This document shows, piece by piece, positions 35,022 through 48,200 of a DNA stretch of 64,000 bases. The translations under genes and the position numbers were made by a program. Each line of letters starts with the position of its first letter. Positions within the stretch are counted from its first letter, which is position 1. The stretch spans positions 29,821,001-29,885,000 of the forward strand of contig NC_065575.1 in the NCBI RefSeq assembly GCF_937616625.2, in the 5' to 3' direction. A model generated the notes under the pieces. The model was not told where the DNA came from. It searched no databases and was given only the letters and a program-made list of their open reading frames with translations. The DNA comes from Mercurialis annua (Eukaryota > Streptophyta > Magnoliopsida > Malpighiales > Euphorbiaceae).

Positions 35022-36779
35022 GTAGTTTGGTTTTGCTGTGTTGTTGGGTGCTAAATAGGTTGGCACGTACTATGATATGTTAGGCGTATGCTTTATGTGG
35101 TTCTTAAAGGATTATTTTTTGATGAATCTTTAAGCATGGTTTGTGGCTTTATGATTGTTTGACCACACGTTGGTTTTATAATTACTATTGAGAAAATTGT
35201 CTAAATTTGATTTGTATTTTGACATAAGAGCCAGATGACTGGTATGGTCATCACACTTCAAAAATATGATTTTAATTACTTTTCAAGTTAAATGAATTTC
35301 TCGTATCTCAGAATCTTACATTTGACTTGGTGTTGACAAACAGGTGTTTTCAAAATAGTATTATTTATGAGATTTTCCACCGTATTAAGAGTTTAATATT
35401 TTGGCTGTTATTTTACCATGTTGTGGTATGTCGACGTATGAAGCGTTGCTTGGCCATATGTTTGTTAATTATGTTTGGCTTGCTTAGATGTTTACAGAGT
35501 GATTGTTTGAGATTAAAGATTTTCTCACTTAAGTTTTTGAGTTGATTTTTGATACTTGGGTTGCTTGAGCTCTTATTTTGAAAGGATTGGGATTTTTTTT
35601 TTATTTAAAAGACTTTTTCTGGATTTTTAAATATTTTTACGTTTTTATAAATGGTGTTTTTTGGATTGACCTGGGTCACCCAAATTTGGAAGTTGAGCTT
35701 GGTAGTTGTAATGACTCGGCTAGCTCGATGGTTTTATGGATTGAGATATTTTAGAAATTTTAATGCAATTGATTTAATTGAGGAGATACTTTCGGATATT
35801 GATTTTGCTTTTAACCGTGGGGCTTAACTAAATTTCAGAAGTCTTCTGGTTGACTTTCAACTTCAAAATGAATTTTGATACGTACTTTTGAAAGATGATA
35901 TGTATTATAGGTTGATTTTGTTACGGAGATTCAAAAGCTTGTTGTAGCATGTCTTGATTTTGTCCTTTAAGTATGTTTGGATTATTTTGGCCTAATGACA
36001 TGCTTTGTTGGTTTATGGTTGTATAATTTGTAATCTTTTGGTTTTGATTTGCGTTGTATACCTCGCATGTTTGGTTGGACTATGTTGATTGTTTTTGTAT
36101 TACCTCGTCGTGCGGAGTAGCACGTGGGGTAATTTCTTTCAAGCGTTCTTTTGGCCTACTCTTGATGTTTAGTTTTGATTTGTTAGTCGAACCTTCGTTT
36201 AGACCCTGTATTGCTTTAGTTGGTTTCGGATTACGTTGGGTTTGGTGTTTTGTTTTGCTGATCGAGGTCTTAGGGTTTCGATATTAGTAAGATGAAGAAA
36301 GTGTTTCTTTGGTGGTTTTAGATTATCCTGAACAAGGATGTTGGAAATTCTTATTCGAAGAGATAAATTGTGTATTAATACATTAGTGTTGTCATCAAGA
36401 TTGGATGATGCGATGCGGGAACTTATGGTTTGTTTAGTAGAAACGTATGTGATGTATTTTTTTTCTTTGAGTTAAGTTTAAGCTTAGTGGGAGTTTATTG
36501 TCGCATAAGAGATTTTATAATGGTTATCGGCTTAAATTGTTATGCTAGTATCATATGATTTGGTGGATTGCAAGTATGGAGTTTGACAAATATTTTGAGG
36601 CTATCGAGTGCACATCTCACAGTGGGTAATGTCTAGCAAATGTTTTATCAGAAAATTAATTTAAAACGTTAATTTGTTAAACGTATTTGAAATGTTTTTA
36701 TCACGTGATTGTGCCCAGACATATCATGAACATGCATTTTTGTATGTCACGAATAGGAAATTGCATTGAGCACTGAGTA
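35022..36779 (+). other. Unassigned retroelement-like sequence, probable element B interior
   Basis: AT-rich sequence continuing past the solo A insertion. I see no gag or pol motif; frames at 35327-35545 and 36054-36287 have no recognisable domain. A stretch near 35670-35740 resembles, in reverse orientation, part of LTR R (near 15350-15415). The segment 35305-36478 is absent from the second copy. Confidence 0.5.
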
Positions 36780-37345
36780 TGTGTAACCCAATAGAAACTA
36801 GAAGTGGGGGGGGGGGGGTTGAATAGTTGCCACTAAAACTTTTTGCGGATTAAGAATTGATTTCAACTAATCTAATGGAGGTTGAGAAGGAAGAACACAC
36901 AAGATTTATAGTGGTTCGGTGATTAACACATTCACCTACATCCACTTCCCTCGAACTAGAGGTTTCCAATTGGAGTTTTTACAAGTTCACTCCCAACTTA
37001 AGTTTTCAAAGGCTCAACATAAACAAACAACTAACAACAACAACCTATAGTTTTTCTAGGAAAAATTACAAACCAAAAAATAACAAGAATTTCTAGGGTT
37101 CACTCTTAAACCAACAAATTAAAAGCTTTTTCACACAAAATTTGAAGATTGCTTGAGAGGTTTGAAAGCTTTAGTTGTCCACCCTTTTCCATTCACAATA
37201 GTATGATATATATAGGCCTCCAAACAATTCTTCCCGTTACTCTTTTTGTGTGAAGCAAAAGAGTAACAAATCAGCTTTTTGAAATAAACTTGCCAGACAA
37301 CGTTCGCGCCCGCCAACTATGGTTCGCGCCCGCGAACGGCTCCTT
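36780..37345 (-). mobile_element. Fragment of a minus-strand LTR, cut by an A LTR
   Basis: On the minus strand this reads GC-rich repeats (37297-37338, TTCGCGGGCGCGAAC type), then a TATA box (TATATATA, 37207-37214), then AT-rich transcribed-looking sequence. That is the promoter layout of the other LTRs here. A 13-G run lies at 36806-36818. The left limit and family are unknown. Its 5' end is removed where the A LTR starts at 37346. The second copy is about 58135-58696. Confidence 0.45.
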
Positions 37346-39977
37346 TGTAACATCCCGCATTTTTCTAACTTGTTCCGTTAAGCCTAAACGGTACCTTGGG
37401 TTCGTTTGAGTGGTCCGACCATTTAGATTCGCGTTTCGAAGGTTCCAAACCTTTTAAAATGTGTTTTAAGATGTATTAGAAGTAATCTCAGAGTTTGAAA
37501 CGTTTTCGATTTCAATTTCAAAATCTCAAATTTTCATCGGAGGCAGTAGCATTTCGCGGGCGCGACATGCCTGAATCACGGGCGCGATTCATGTTTCGCG
37601 GGCGCGAAGGAGGTGTAGCGGGCTCGACGCGTGCACTTTGCAGTTTGCTGATTTCTATTTAAACTCACCTTAACTCGACCGAAAAGAGATTTTAAACACT
37701 TTTAACTTCTCTTAAAACCCTAATTGTGCTGAGGCTCTATCTTAGGTCATTCCTCCATCATTTCATCTCAATTTTGATTCTTGGTAAGTGTTCCTAATCA
37801 ATCCCTTATAATTTCATCTATAGTTCATCAATTCTAGGAGTTCTAAATCCTATAGCCTATATGTGTGTTATTGTAGGCTGATTTGGTTTGGTTGATTGAG
37901 TTTTATTGCTATTAGCCTAATCAAGAGGTATGTTGTTCAATTTCCTTGTTTTGATTTGTAGATATTGCTATATACTCAATTGTTTCGATACCTTTGGTGA
38001 TTTGATTATATTTTTTGTTTTGTATTAATCTAAAATCTGTAAACAATCTTGCTATGTCGTTTTTAGTTTATGTTTGGTGTTTGTTTCTTGGGTGGATGAG
38101 TGTAATCGTTATAATTGAAAGACTAATCAAATTGTGGGATTTGTGATGGAGTATTCTATTTTTATGATTAAATTAAATCTGAAAATTTCAAAGAAATGGA
38201 CCATAGAGTATTAGGTGATAAACAATACATTGGGTGGCTTTGAGAAATCGTTTAAATGGAATAGTGTATCGTTTGGCTATCATTTTTGAATCTAAATTCT
38301 GTTTTGAACTTATTACTAAAAGCTGGAATTGTTCTTTGATAATTAAAAGGGTTGTTAGATAACCACTCCTACCTTGGGTGATTTAAGATAAATTGACCAA
38401 AGCTAAATCATAGATTAATTAAGGTTTTACAAAGGTTAAATTTGCTATTTTGAATAAGCAACTTTGCTGGAAACTATTTTTAATATGGTTTAAAACTTGT
38501 TAAAGGAATGCTAGTTCATCTTAGGTTGTGGTTTAATGTAAATTGAGTAATATATAACATACAAGGTGTTATATGTCATGTAGGGTTTCAGTTGAACTAT
38601 TTTAGCTTCAAGTTAATACTTGAAAGGTGCTTAATCTTATTGATTCTATTTGAGATGACATAATTAATGGTGCTTGGGGTGCTACTTGCTAAGTGTTAGC
38701 AAGCTTAATTGTTTATGGAATTATTAAGTTATGGTGTGAGTTCTTATTTAAAATTGACTTTGGTTTCATTTTAGGTTTGATTAAAGACTTTGGTTTTAAA
38801 ATTGGTTTATGGATGGGTCGGGTTAGACGTGGTCTCCCGACATGTTGTGCTGAGCTATACTGCAGTAAGGCTAACACACTACTTTGGGAACTGTAATTGT
38901 TTTGTAAAGATTATTTAAGTATTTAAGTACTTTGGTTTCGTTTTAAAAGATAAGAACTCACCTAAGCTTAACTTGCCTTATTTGTTAATTAGTTATATGG
39001 ATACTTGGTGGTATTTTGATTACCTTGTTTGAATCTTTGGTTGTGTTGTGAAATGCTAGTCCTATGTGGAGTCTAGTATTCTTAGAGTTAGGGGTTGTTC
39101 GGATTTTGACTTATATAATGTTTTAGACCCATCGACTGCTCGTGCTTCAGAGTCTACGCAGGGTTAGCTGTTTGCCAAGATTCACATGGACAAGAAAGTA
39201 GTGAGTTTGTAGTGTTACCGCACATTATTTTAGTATATCAAATGTTTGTGAACTGTTTTAAGGATTATGGATATGGATTGAAACGAGCTACTCGATAGAC
39301 TTGTATCGAGACTGTGTGCACCGGTAAGTACTTTGGGATTGGTTGACCAATGTCTGGCCTACTTTGGGAATCGATGAGGATTTGTTCCCATCTACTTTGG
39401 GTTAAATACTTTGGGATTTCATTTCAATACTGTTTTCCATAATCAAGTATATATATTAGTATAAAAGGATTTGTTTTAAGGGTTTTAAACTTAATAAATG
39501 TAAATAGCATTATAAACTCATCTCAGTATATCTGATCCCGTTATTTTCCAAACTTTCCAGGTTTATGATTTTGAGAGCGTTGGTCATCTCCGATCTTTTG
39601 ATTCCTCAGAGGTCTTTTTATGTTATCAGACTAGTCAACTGTTTTACTTCTTAGACCGCAGTAGAACTAGTTGTCTGTATTTTTGTGCTTTGGTTTGTCG
39701 TAGTGGTACGACTTTTATATTATTATACTTTGGTATGCGACATTGGATTATTTATATATGAGGCATGTTTCATAGTTTTTAATTGCTATTAAGTAATTAT
39801 ATTAGAACTGCTATATAAGTTGTTAGACTTAGGCTGAAGTCTCAGTTGCCCCCGAGCATTAGTTTTCTTGCAGGTTTATTTTGAATATAAGGTTTTCCGC
39901 GAGGCTTGCTACGGGTTTCGGTACGACCATACCCATACCCTTGCGCCGGTCGCGATCCATGAAATTGGGTCGTGACA
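37346..39977 (+). mobile_element. A-type LTR with unmatched flanks (likely recombinant)
   Basis: An intact LTR from TGTAACATCCC to GGTCGTGACA, 2632 bp. The left flank (GAACGGCTCCTT) equals that of the E2 5' LTR at 58697, while the right flank is satellite (GTTTG). No target duplication exists. It shares E2-specific features, such as the CGCGAAGGAGG motif and the short form GTAGTGTTACCGCAC, from its start to at least about 39510. It lies exactly at the join between the two copies of the large duplication. Confidence 0.88.
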
Positions 39978-42900
39978 GTTTGTAAAGGTTTGGCTTAAAT
40001 CGCTAAAAAGGTGAAACGTTTGGATTTGTTTCATAACGTTTGTAAACATTTGGCTTAAATCGCTAAAAAGGGGAAACGTTTGGATTTGTTTCGTAACGTT
40101 TGTAAACATTTGGCTTAAATAACTAAAAATGTGAAACATTTGGATTTGTTTCGTAAATTTGTCTCATAACCTATTACACGTTTGGATTGTTTTGTAACAT
40201 TTCAAACGTTAGGGTTAAATCGCTAAAAAGATGAAACGTTTCGTTTTGTTTCGTAACGTTTGTAAACGTTTGGCTTAAATCTCTAAAAATGGGAAACGTT
40301 TGGTTTTGTTTCGTAACATTTATAAACGTTTGGCATAAATTGCTAAAAATGTGAAACGTTTGGATTTCTTTCGTAACGTTTTAAACGTTTGGTTTTGTTT
40401 CGTAACGTTTGTAAACATTTGGCTTAAATCGCCAAAAAGTTGAAATGTTTGGATTTGTTTCGTAACGTTTACGTTTGTCTTAGATCGCTAAAAAGGGGAA
40501 ATGTTTGGATTTGTTTCGTAATTTTTTAAATGTTTGGTTTTGTTACGTAATGTTTGTAATGTTTGGCTTAAATCGCTAAAAATGTGAAATGTTTGTTTTA
40601 TTTCGTAACGTTTGTAAATGTTTTGCTTAAATCGCTAAAAATGTGAAATGTTTGGATTAAATCGCTAAAAAGGGGAAACTTTTGGTTTTGTTTCGTAACG
40701 TTTGTAAACGTTTGGCTTAAATCACTAAAAATGGGAAACGTTTGGATTAAATCGCTAAAAAGGGGAAACGTTTGGTTTTGTTTCGTAACGTTTGTAAACG
40801 TTTTGCTTAAATCACTAAAAATGGGAAACGTTTGTATTTATTTGTTAACGTTTTAAACGTTTGGATTGGTTTCGTACCGTTTTAAATCGTTTGGATTTAT
40901 TTTGTAACGTTTGTAAAAGTTTGACTTAAATCGCTAAAAAGGCGAAACGTTTGGATTTGTTTCGTAACATTTGTAAACGTTTGGCTTAAATGGCTAAAAA
41001 GGGGAAACATTTGAATTTGTTTTGTAACGTTTGGCTTAAATCGCTAAAAAGGTGAAATGTTTGGATTTGTTTCGTAACGTTTAAAATGTTTGGATTGGTT
41101 TTATAAAGTTTTAATGATTTAGCTTAAATCACTAAAAAGGTGAAACGTTTGGTTTTGTTTCATAACGTTTGTAAACGTTTGGCTTAAATCACTAAAAATG
41201 GGAAACTTTTTGTTTCGTAACATTTGTAAACGTTTGGCTTAAATCGCTAAAAATGTGATACGTTTGGATTTGTTTCGTAACGTTTTATACGTTTGGTTTT
41301 GTTTCGTAACATTTTTATACGGTTGGCTTAAGTCGCTAAAAAGGTGAAACGTTTGGATTTGTTTCGTAACGTTTGTAAACATTTGGCTTAAATCCCTAAA
41401 AAGGGGAAACATTTGGATTTGTTTGTTAACATTTGTAAACGTTTGGCTTAAATCGCTAAAAAGGTGAAATGTTTGAATTAGTTCTGTAAATTTATTTCGT
41501 ACCGTTTTAAACATTTAGAATTGTTTCGTAACGTTTTAAATGTTTGCCTGAATTCGCTAAAAAGGTGGAACGTTTGGTTTTGTTTCACAACGTTTGTAAA
41601 TGTTTAGCTTAAATCACTAATAATGTGAAACATTTGGTTTTGTTTCATAACGTTTGTAAACGTTTTGCTTAAATTGCTAAAAATGGGAAACGTTTGGTTT
41701 TATTTTGTAACGCTTGTAAAGGTTTGGCTTCAATCGCTAAAATGGGGAAACATTTCGTTTTGTTTCATAACGTTTTTAAATGATTGGCTTAAATCGCTAA
41801 AAATGGGAAATGTTTGGTTTTGTTTCGTAACGTTTTAAACGTTTTGATTGGTTTCGTAACGTTTTAAATCGATTGGCTTAAATATCTAAAAGCGTGAAAC
41901 GTTTGGATTTATTTTCTAACGTTTGTAAACGTTTGGCTTAAATCGCTAAAAAGGTGAAATGTTTGGATTTGTTTCGTAACGTTTGTAAACGTTTTGCTTA
42001 TACAGTAAAAAGGGGAAATGTTACGAAACAAAACCAAACGTTTACAAACTTTACGAAACAAATCCAAACGTTTGGATTGATTTCGTAACGTTTAAAACGT
42101 TTGGATTGGTTTTATAACATTTGTAAACGTTTGGCTTAAATCGCTAAAAAGGTTTAAAACGTTCGATTTATTTTCAAACATTTTAAATGTTTCAATTGTT
42201 TTTGTTTAGCTTAAATCCTAAAAAGGTGAAACGTTTGGATTTGTTTCATAACGCTTGTACACGTTTGGCATATATCGCAAAAAATGTGAAACATTTGGAT
42301 TTGTTTCGTAACGTTTGTAAACGTTTCGCTTAAATCGCTAAAAAGGTGAAACGTTTGGATTTGTTTCGTAACGTTTGTAAACATTTGGCTTAAATCCCTA
42401 AAAAGGGGAAACATTTGGATTTGTTTCTTAACATTTGTAAACGTTTGGCTTAAATCGCTAAAAAGGTGAAATGTTTGAATTAGTTCCGTAAATTTATTTC
42501 GTACCGTTTTAAACATTTAGAATTGTTTCGTAACGTTTTAAATGTTTGCCTGAAATCGCTAAAAAGGTGGAACGTTTGGTTTTGTTTCACAACGTTTGTA
42601 AATGTTTAGCTTAAATCACTAATAATGTGAAACATTTGGTTTTGTTTCATAACGTTTGTAAACGTTTTGCTTAAATTGCTAAAAATGGGAAACGTTTGGT
42701 TTTATTTTGTAACGCTTGTAAAGGTTTGGCTTCAATCGCTAAAATGGGGAAACATTTCGTTTTGTTTCATAACGTTTTTAAATGATTGGCTTAAATCGCT
42801 AAAAATGGGAAATGTTTGGTTTTGTTTCGTAACGTTTTAAACGTTTTGATTGGTTTCGTAACGTTTTAAATCGATTGGCTTAAATATCTAAAAGCGTGAA

Positions 42901-43746
42901 ACGTCTGGATTTATTTTCTAACGTTTGTAAACGTTTGGCTTAAATCGCTAAAAAGGTGAAATGTTTGGATTTGTTTCGTAACGTTTGTAAACGTTTTGCT
43001 TATACAGTAAAAAGGGGAAATGTTACGAAACAAAACCAAACGTTTACAAACTTTACGAAACAAATCCAAACGTTTGGATTGATTTCGTAACGTTTAAAAC
43101 GTTTGGATTGGTTTTATAACATTTGTAAACGTTTGGCTTAAATCGCTAAAAAGGTTTAAAACGTTCGATTTATTTTCAAACATTTTAAATGTTTCAATTG
43201 TTTTTGTTTAGCTTAAATCCTAAAAAGGTGAAACGTTTGGATTTGTTTCATAACGCTTGTACACGTTTGGCATATATCGCAAAAAATGTGAAACATTTGG
43301 ATTTGTTTCGTAACGTTTGTAAACGTTTCGCTTAAATCGCTAAAAAGGTGAAACGTTTGGATTTGTTTCGTAACGTTTGTAAACATTTGGCTTAAATCCC
43401 TAAAAAGGGGAAACATTTGGATTTGTTTCTTAACATTTGTAAACGTTTGGCTTAAATCGCTAAAAAGGTGAAATGTTTGAATTAGTTCCGTAAATTTATT
43501 TCGTACCGTTTTAAACATTTAGAATTGATTCGTAACGTTTTAAATGTTTGCCTGAAATCGCTAAAAAGGTGGAACGTTTGGTTTTGTTTCACAACGTTTG
43601 TAAATGTTTAGCTTAAATAACTAATAATGTGAAACATTTGGCTTTGTTTCATAACGTTTGTAAATGTTTTGCTTAAATTGCTAAAAATGGGAAACGTTTG
43701 GTTTTATTTTGTAATGCTTGTAAAGGTTTGGCTTCAATCGCTAAAA
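39978..43746 (+). repeat. 60-bp satellite array S3
   Basis: The same 60-bp satellite as S1. From about 40140 it follows the unit order at the start of S1 (the AACCTATTACACGTTTGG region matches 17080-17100) but with more differences, so it is an older, diverged duplicate. Its right half is a higher-order repeat of 1002 bp, about 2.4 copies from about 41335. It ends abruptly at the truncated R copy. Confidence 0.93.
41335..43746 (+). repeat. 1002-bp higher-order satellite repeat
   Basis: A marker (GAATTAGTT..GTAAATTTA) recurs at 41475, 42477 and 43479, exactly 1002 bp apart. Units are about 41335-42336, 42337-43338 and a partial 43339-43746. Two near-identical 101-codon minus frames at 42211-42516 and 43213-43518 are a consequence. 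Each full unit carries one inverted satellite segment. Confidence 0.92.
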
Positions 43747-45283
43747 TTCAAGTAACCCAAGTTACTAACCAAAAACTTAATTAAGTAAGTCTTCTAAAAG
43801 TTTAGGGACTAAATTGTACTTTAGCCAATTAGGGACTAAACTGTACTTTAGCCAATTAGGGACTAAACTGTACTTTAACCAATTAGGGACTAAAGTGTAC
43901 TTTAGCAAATTTGATTTTCGAAATCAAATTAATTATTCGATCTCAATACTAATTTATAATTCAATCAAAAATCTAAAAGTTATCCAATAGATAAAACTTA
44001 ACTTGAATAAGTCTATTAGAAACTTTAGGGGCTAAACTGCAATTTAGTCAAATTGACATTACAATTAAAATTGCATATAATTACCCGAGTAATTATATTA
44101 ATTTAAGTTATAAAAATTTACGTATACAAATTGTCTATTTAAAATCAAAGTTATTATCGAAACAAAATGAAAATAACTTAAAGGATCTAATTAATTCAAG
44201 CAAAACAATATAATGATCAAAGTGGCTAATAAGCCATCTTCTTCTTCTTTTAAAAAGGACCATCCGCGCCCATGCCTCTCTTCATGCCAACAATCCAGTA
44301 GCCAAACATATCAAACCAAATCTTAAATATTTCATCACCAAACTCAGTCGATCCATACCTAAAGACCATTTATAGCCAATCTCATCAACAAGAGATGGCA
44401 GTAAGGCCACGAACAATTGAAACCAAGAAAATATACAACACCATGAAGGAGGACGACGATCACCAAAGCCAAACAACGTATCAATTACAGTAGACCACGA
44501 TATACAACCTAATAACCTCTTAACACACAACAAGTCACTCATATAATATCGGCACTTAACTGATGATAGAAGGCAGCAACAATGAAATCCCGAAAACAGT
44601 GCAAAACAACTTAAAACGATAAACAGTACGGCGAATGAAACAAGATTGATAGCGTACCGTTTAACGAAAACGAGGTGAGGAATCGAAGGTACGCAAGTCT
44701 AGATCGTCTGGAAACAAACGATTTTTATTTCGATCTAGAAACGAAAGAGAACGGTCAAAAATACGGAATTGCCGTTTAAACCAAAAACTGAAATCTTATA
44801 ATATAACTTACCGAAGTTTTTCTGAAACTTTGATAGGGATTTGATCAACGAATTCTTAGCGAAAACGGAAAGGAATGGTGGCTACGGTTTCTTTGTAGAA
44901 TAAAGAATAGATTAGGGTAAAAATTTACGTATTTAAGTAGGTCGAAATAGGTTAGAACAAAGGACGAAACTGCCCCCTCCGTTGGTGAAGTAAGTCTCGA
45001 ACGAGAACAACAAAATTGGCCTGGTTCTCGTTCAAGAATGCCTGGTCTCGTACGAGACCAGGCACCAAACGAGGTTCTCGTACGAGACCTCCCATAATTT
45101 TGTTGGAATCAGGTCTCTTTTAAGACCTGATTCAAAAGTGTGGTTCAACCCTTTTGGTTGAACCACAAACCGAACCGAGTATTCCCAAATTCTAACTATT
45201 CACGAATCGAACCGCAAAACCGGAATCACCAAAAATTACTGGAAAATTTAAACGAATAATTTAAAATTTTACGGGATATTACA
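43747..45283 (-). mobile_element. LTR R, second copy, truncated
   Basis: It corresponds to 15511-17040. The first ~1.2 kb (on +) is missing, and the left edge meets satellite with only AA of shared sequence. The right edge and AAGGT (45284-45288) are kept. It carries four 27-bp units (43803-43910) and a palindrome cluster with one unit fewer (44994-45090). A minus frame at 44282-44542 is longer than its counterpart and not convincing. Confidence 0.92.
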
Positions 45284-48200
45284 AAGGTATAACGATTGGA
45301 TTTGTTTTGTAAATTTGTTACGTAACCTACTACACATTTTGATTGATTTCGTAACATTTCAAACGTTAGGCTTAAATCTCTAAAAATGGGAAACGTTTGG
45401 TTTTGTTTCGTAGCATTTATAAACGTTTGGCTTAACTTGCTAAAAATATGAAACGTTTGGATTTGTTTCGTAACGTTTTAAATGTTTGGTTTTGTTTCGT
45501 AACGTTTGTAAACGTTTGGCTTAAATCGTTAAAAAGGAAAAATGTTTGGATTAGTTTCGTAACGTTTACGTTTGGCTTAAATCGCTAAAAAGGGGAAATG
45601 TATGGATTTGTTTCGTAATGTTTTAAATGTTTGGTTTTGTTTCGTAATATTTGTAATGTTTGGCTTAAATCGCTAAAAATGTGAAATATTTAGTTTTATT
45701 TTGTAACGTTTGTAAATGTTTTGCATAAATCGCTAAAAATGTGAAATGTTTGGATTAAATCACTAAAAAGGGGAAACATTTGGTTTTGTTTCGTAACGTT
45801 TGTAAACGTTTGGCTTAAATCACTAAAAATGGGAAACATTTGGATTTGTTTGTTAACGTTTTAAACGTTTGGATTGGTTTCGTAACGTTTTAAATCTTTT
45901 GGATTTGTTTTGTAACGTTTGACTTAAATCGCTAAAAAGGTGAGACGTTTGGATTTGTTTTGTAAAATTTGTAAACTTTGGCTTAAATGGCTAAAAAGGG
46001 GAAACGTTTCAATTTGTTTTGTAACGTTTGGCTTAAATCGCTAAAAAAGTGAAATGTTTGGATTTGTTTCGTAACGTTTAAAAAGTTTTGATTGGTTTTG
46101 TCAAGTTTTAAAGATTTGGCTTCAATCACTAAAAAGCTGAAACGTTTGGTTTTGTTTCGTAACGTTTGTAGACGTTTGGCTTAAATCACTAAAAATGGGA
46201 CACATTTTATTTTATAACGTTTGTAAACGTTTGGCTTAAATCGCTAAAAATGTGATACGTTTGGATTTGTTTCGTAACGTTTTATACCTTTGGTTTGTTT
46301 CGTAACATTTTTATATGGTTGGCTTAAATCGCTAAAAAGGTGAAACGTTTGGATTGGTTTCGTAACGTTTGGCTTAAATCCCTAAAAAGGGGAAACATTT
46401 GGATTTGTTTCGTAACGTTTGTAAACATTTGGCTTAAATCGCTAAAAAGGTGAAATGTTTGAATTAGTTCCGTAAATTTATTTTGTACCGTTTTAAACAT
46501 TTAGAATTGTTTCGTAACGTTTTAAATGTATGCCTTAAATCGCTAAAAAGGAGGAACGTTTCGTTTTGTTTCGTAACGTTTGTAAATATTTAGCTTAAAT
46601 AGCTAATAATGTGAAACATTTGGTTTTGTTTCATAACGTTTGTAAACGTTTGGCTTAAATTGTTAAAAATGGGAAACGTTTGGTTTTGTTTTGTAACGCT
46701 TCTAAACGTTTTGCTTCAATCGCTAAAATGGGAAAACGTTTTGTTTTGTTTCGCAACGTTTTAAATGATTGGCTTAAATCGCTAAAAATGGAAAATGTTT
46801 GGTTTTGTTTCGTAACCTTTTAAACGTTTGGATTGGTTTCGTAACATTCTAAATCGATTGGCTTAAATCGCTAAAAGCGTGAAACGTTTGAATTTGTTTT
46901 CTAACGTTTGTAAACGTTTGGCTTAAATCGCTAAAAAGATGAAATGTTTGGATTTGTTTCGTAATGTTTGTAAACGTTTGGCTTATATCAGTAAAATGGG
47001 GAAACGTTTGGATTTGTTTCGTAACGTTTGTAAACGTTTGGCTTAAATCGCTGAAAAAGTGAAACGTATTTGTTTCGTAACGTTTTGAACGTTTGGATTG
47101 GTTTTCCAACGTTTGTAAATGTTTGGATTAAATCGTAAAAAGGTAAAACATTTGGATTTGTTTTGTAACGTTTTAAACATTTGGATTGGTTTCGTAACGT
47201 TTGTAAATGTTTGGCTTAAATCGCTAAAAATATGAAACGTTTGGATTTGTTTTGTAACGTTTTAAATATTTAGCTTAAATCGCTAAAAGAGTTAAACATT
47301 TGGATTTGTTTCGTAACCTTTGTAAACGTTTGGCTTAAATCGTTAAAAAGGTCAAACTGTTGGATTTGTTTCGTAACGTTTGTAAACGTTTGGCTTAAAT
47401 CGCTAAAAAGGGGAAACATTTGGTTTTGTTTCATAACGTTTATGAACGTTTGGCATAAATTTCTAAAAAGGGAAACGTTTGGATTTGTTTCGTAAGATTT
47501 GTAAACGTTTGGCTTAAATCACTAAAAAGGTGAAATGTTTGGTTTTGTTTCATAACGTTTGTAAATGTATGGCTTAAATCGCTAAAAAAGTAAAACGTCT
47601 GGATTGGTTTCGTAACGTTTGTAAACGTTTGGCTTAAATTGCTATAAAGGTAAAACGTTTGGATTTGTTTCGTAACATTTTAATTGTTTGGATTGGTTTT
47701 GTAACGTTTGTAAACGTTTGGCTTCAATCACTAAATAGTGAGATGTTTGGATTTGTGACGTACGTTTTAAACGTTTGGATAGGCTTCTTAACGTTTTAAA
47801 CGTTTGGATTTGTTTCGCAACGTTTCTAAAAGTTTGGCTTAAATTGCTAAAAAGGGGAAACGTTTGGATTTTTTTCGTAACGTTTGTAAACGTTTGGCTT
47901 AAATCGCTAAAAATGTGAAATGTTTTGATTTGTTTTGTAACGTTTGTAAACGTTTGGCTCAAATAGCTACAAAGGGGAAACTTTTGGTTTTTTTTGTAAC
48001 GTTTGTATATGTTTGGCTTCAATCGCTAAAAATGTGAAACGTTTGGATTTGTTTCTTAACGTTTGAAATGTTTGGATTTGTTTCGTAATGTTTAAAACGT
48101 TTTGATTGGTTTCGTAACGTTTTAAACTTTATGCTTAAAATGCTAAAAAGTTGAAACGTTTCGATTTGTTTCGTAACGTTTGTCAACGTTTCGCTTAAAT

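Larger units (their letters stand above)
15511..39977 (+). repeat. Large direct duplication, copy 1
   Basis: It contains, in order, LTR R, satellite S1, LTR B, leader, solo A, unassigned sequence and an A-type LTR. The same series is found at 43747-61310. Copy 1 additionally holds element C and the 35305-36478 segment. Only small substitutions and indels were seen elsewhere by eye. Confidence 0.9.

Noticed and set aside
38693..38896. 67-codon + frame recurring at 60043-60246
   Set aside because: It lies within A-type LTRs and has no domain similarity I can recognise.
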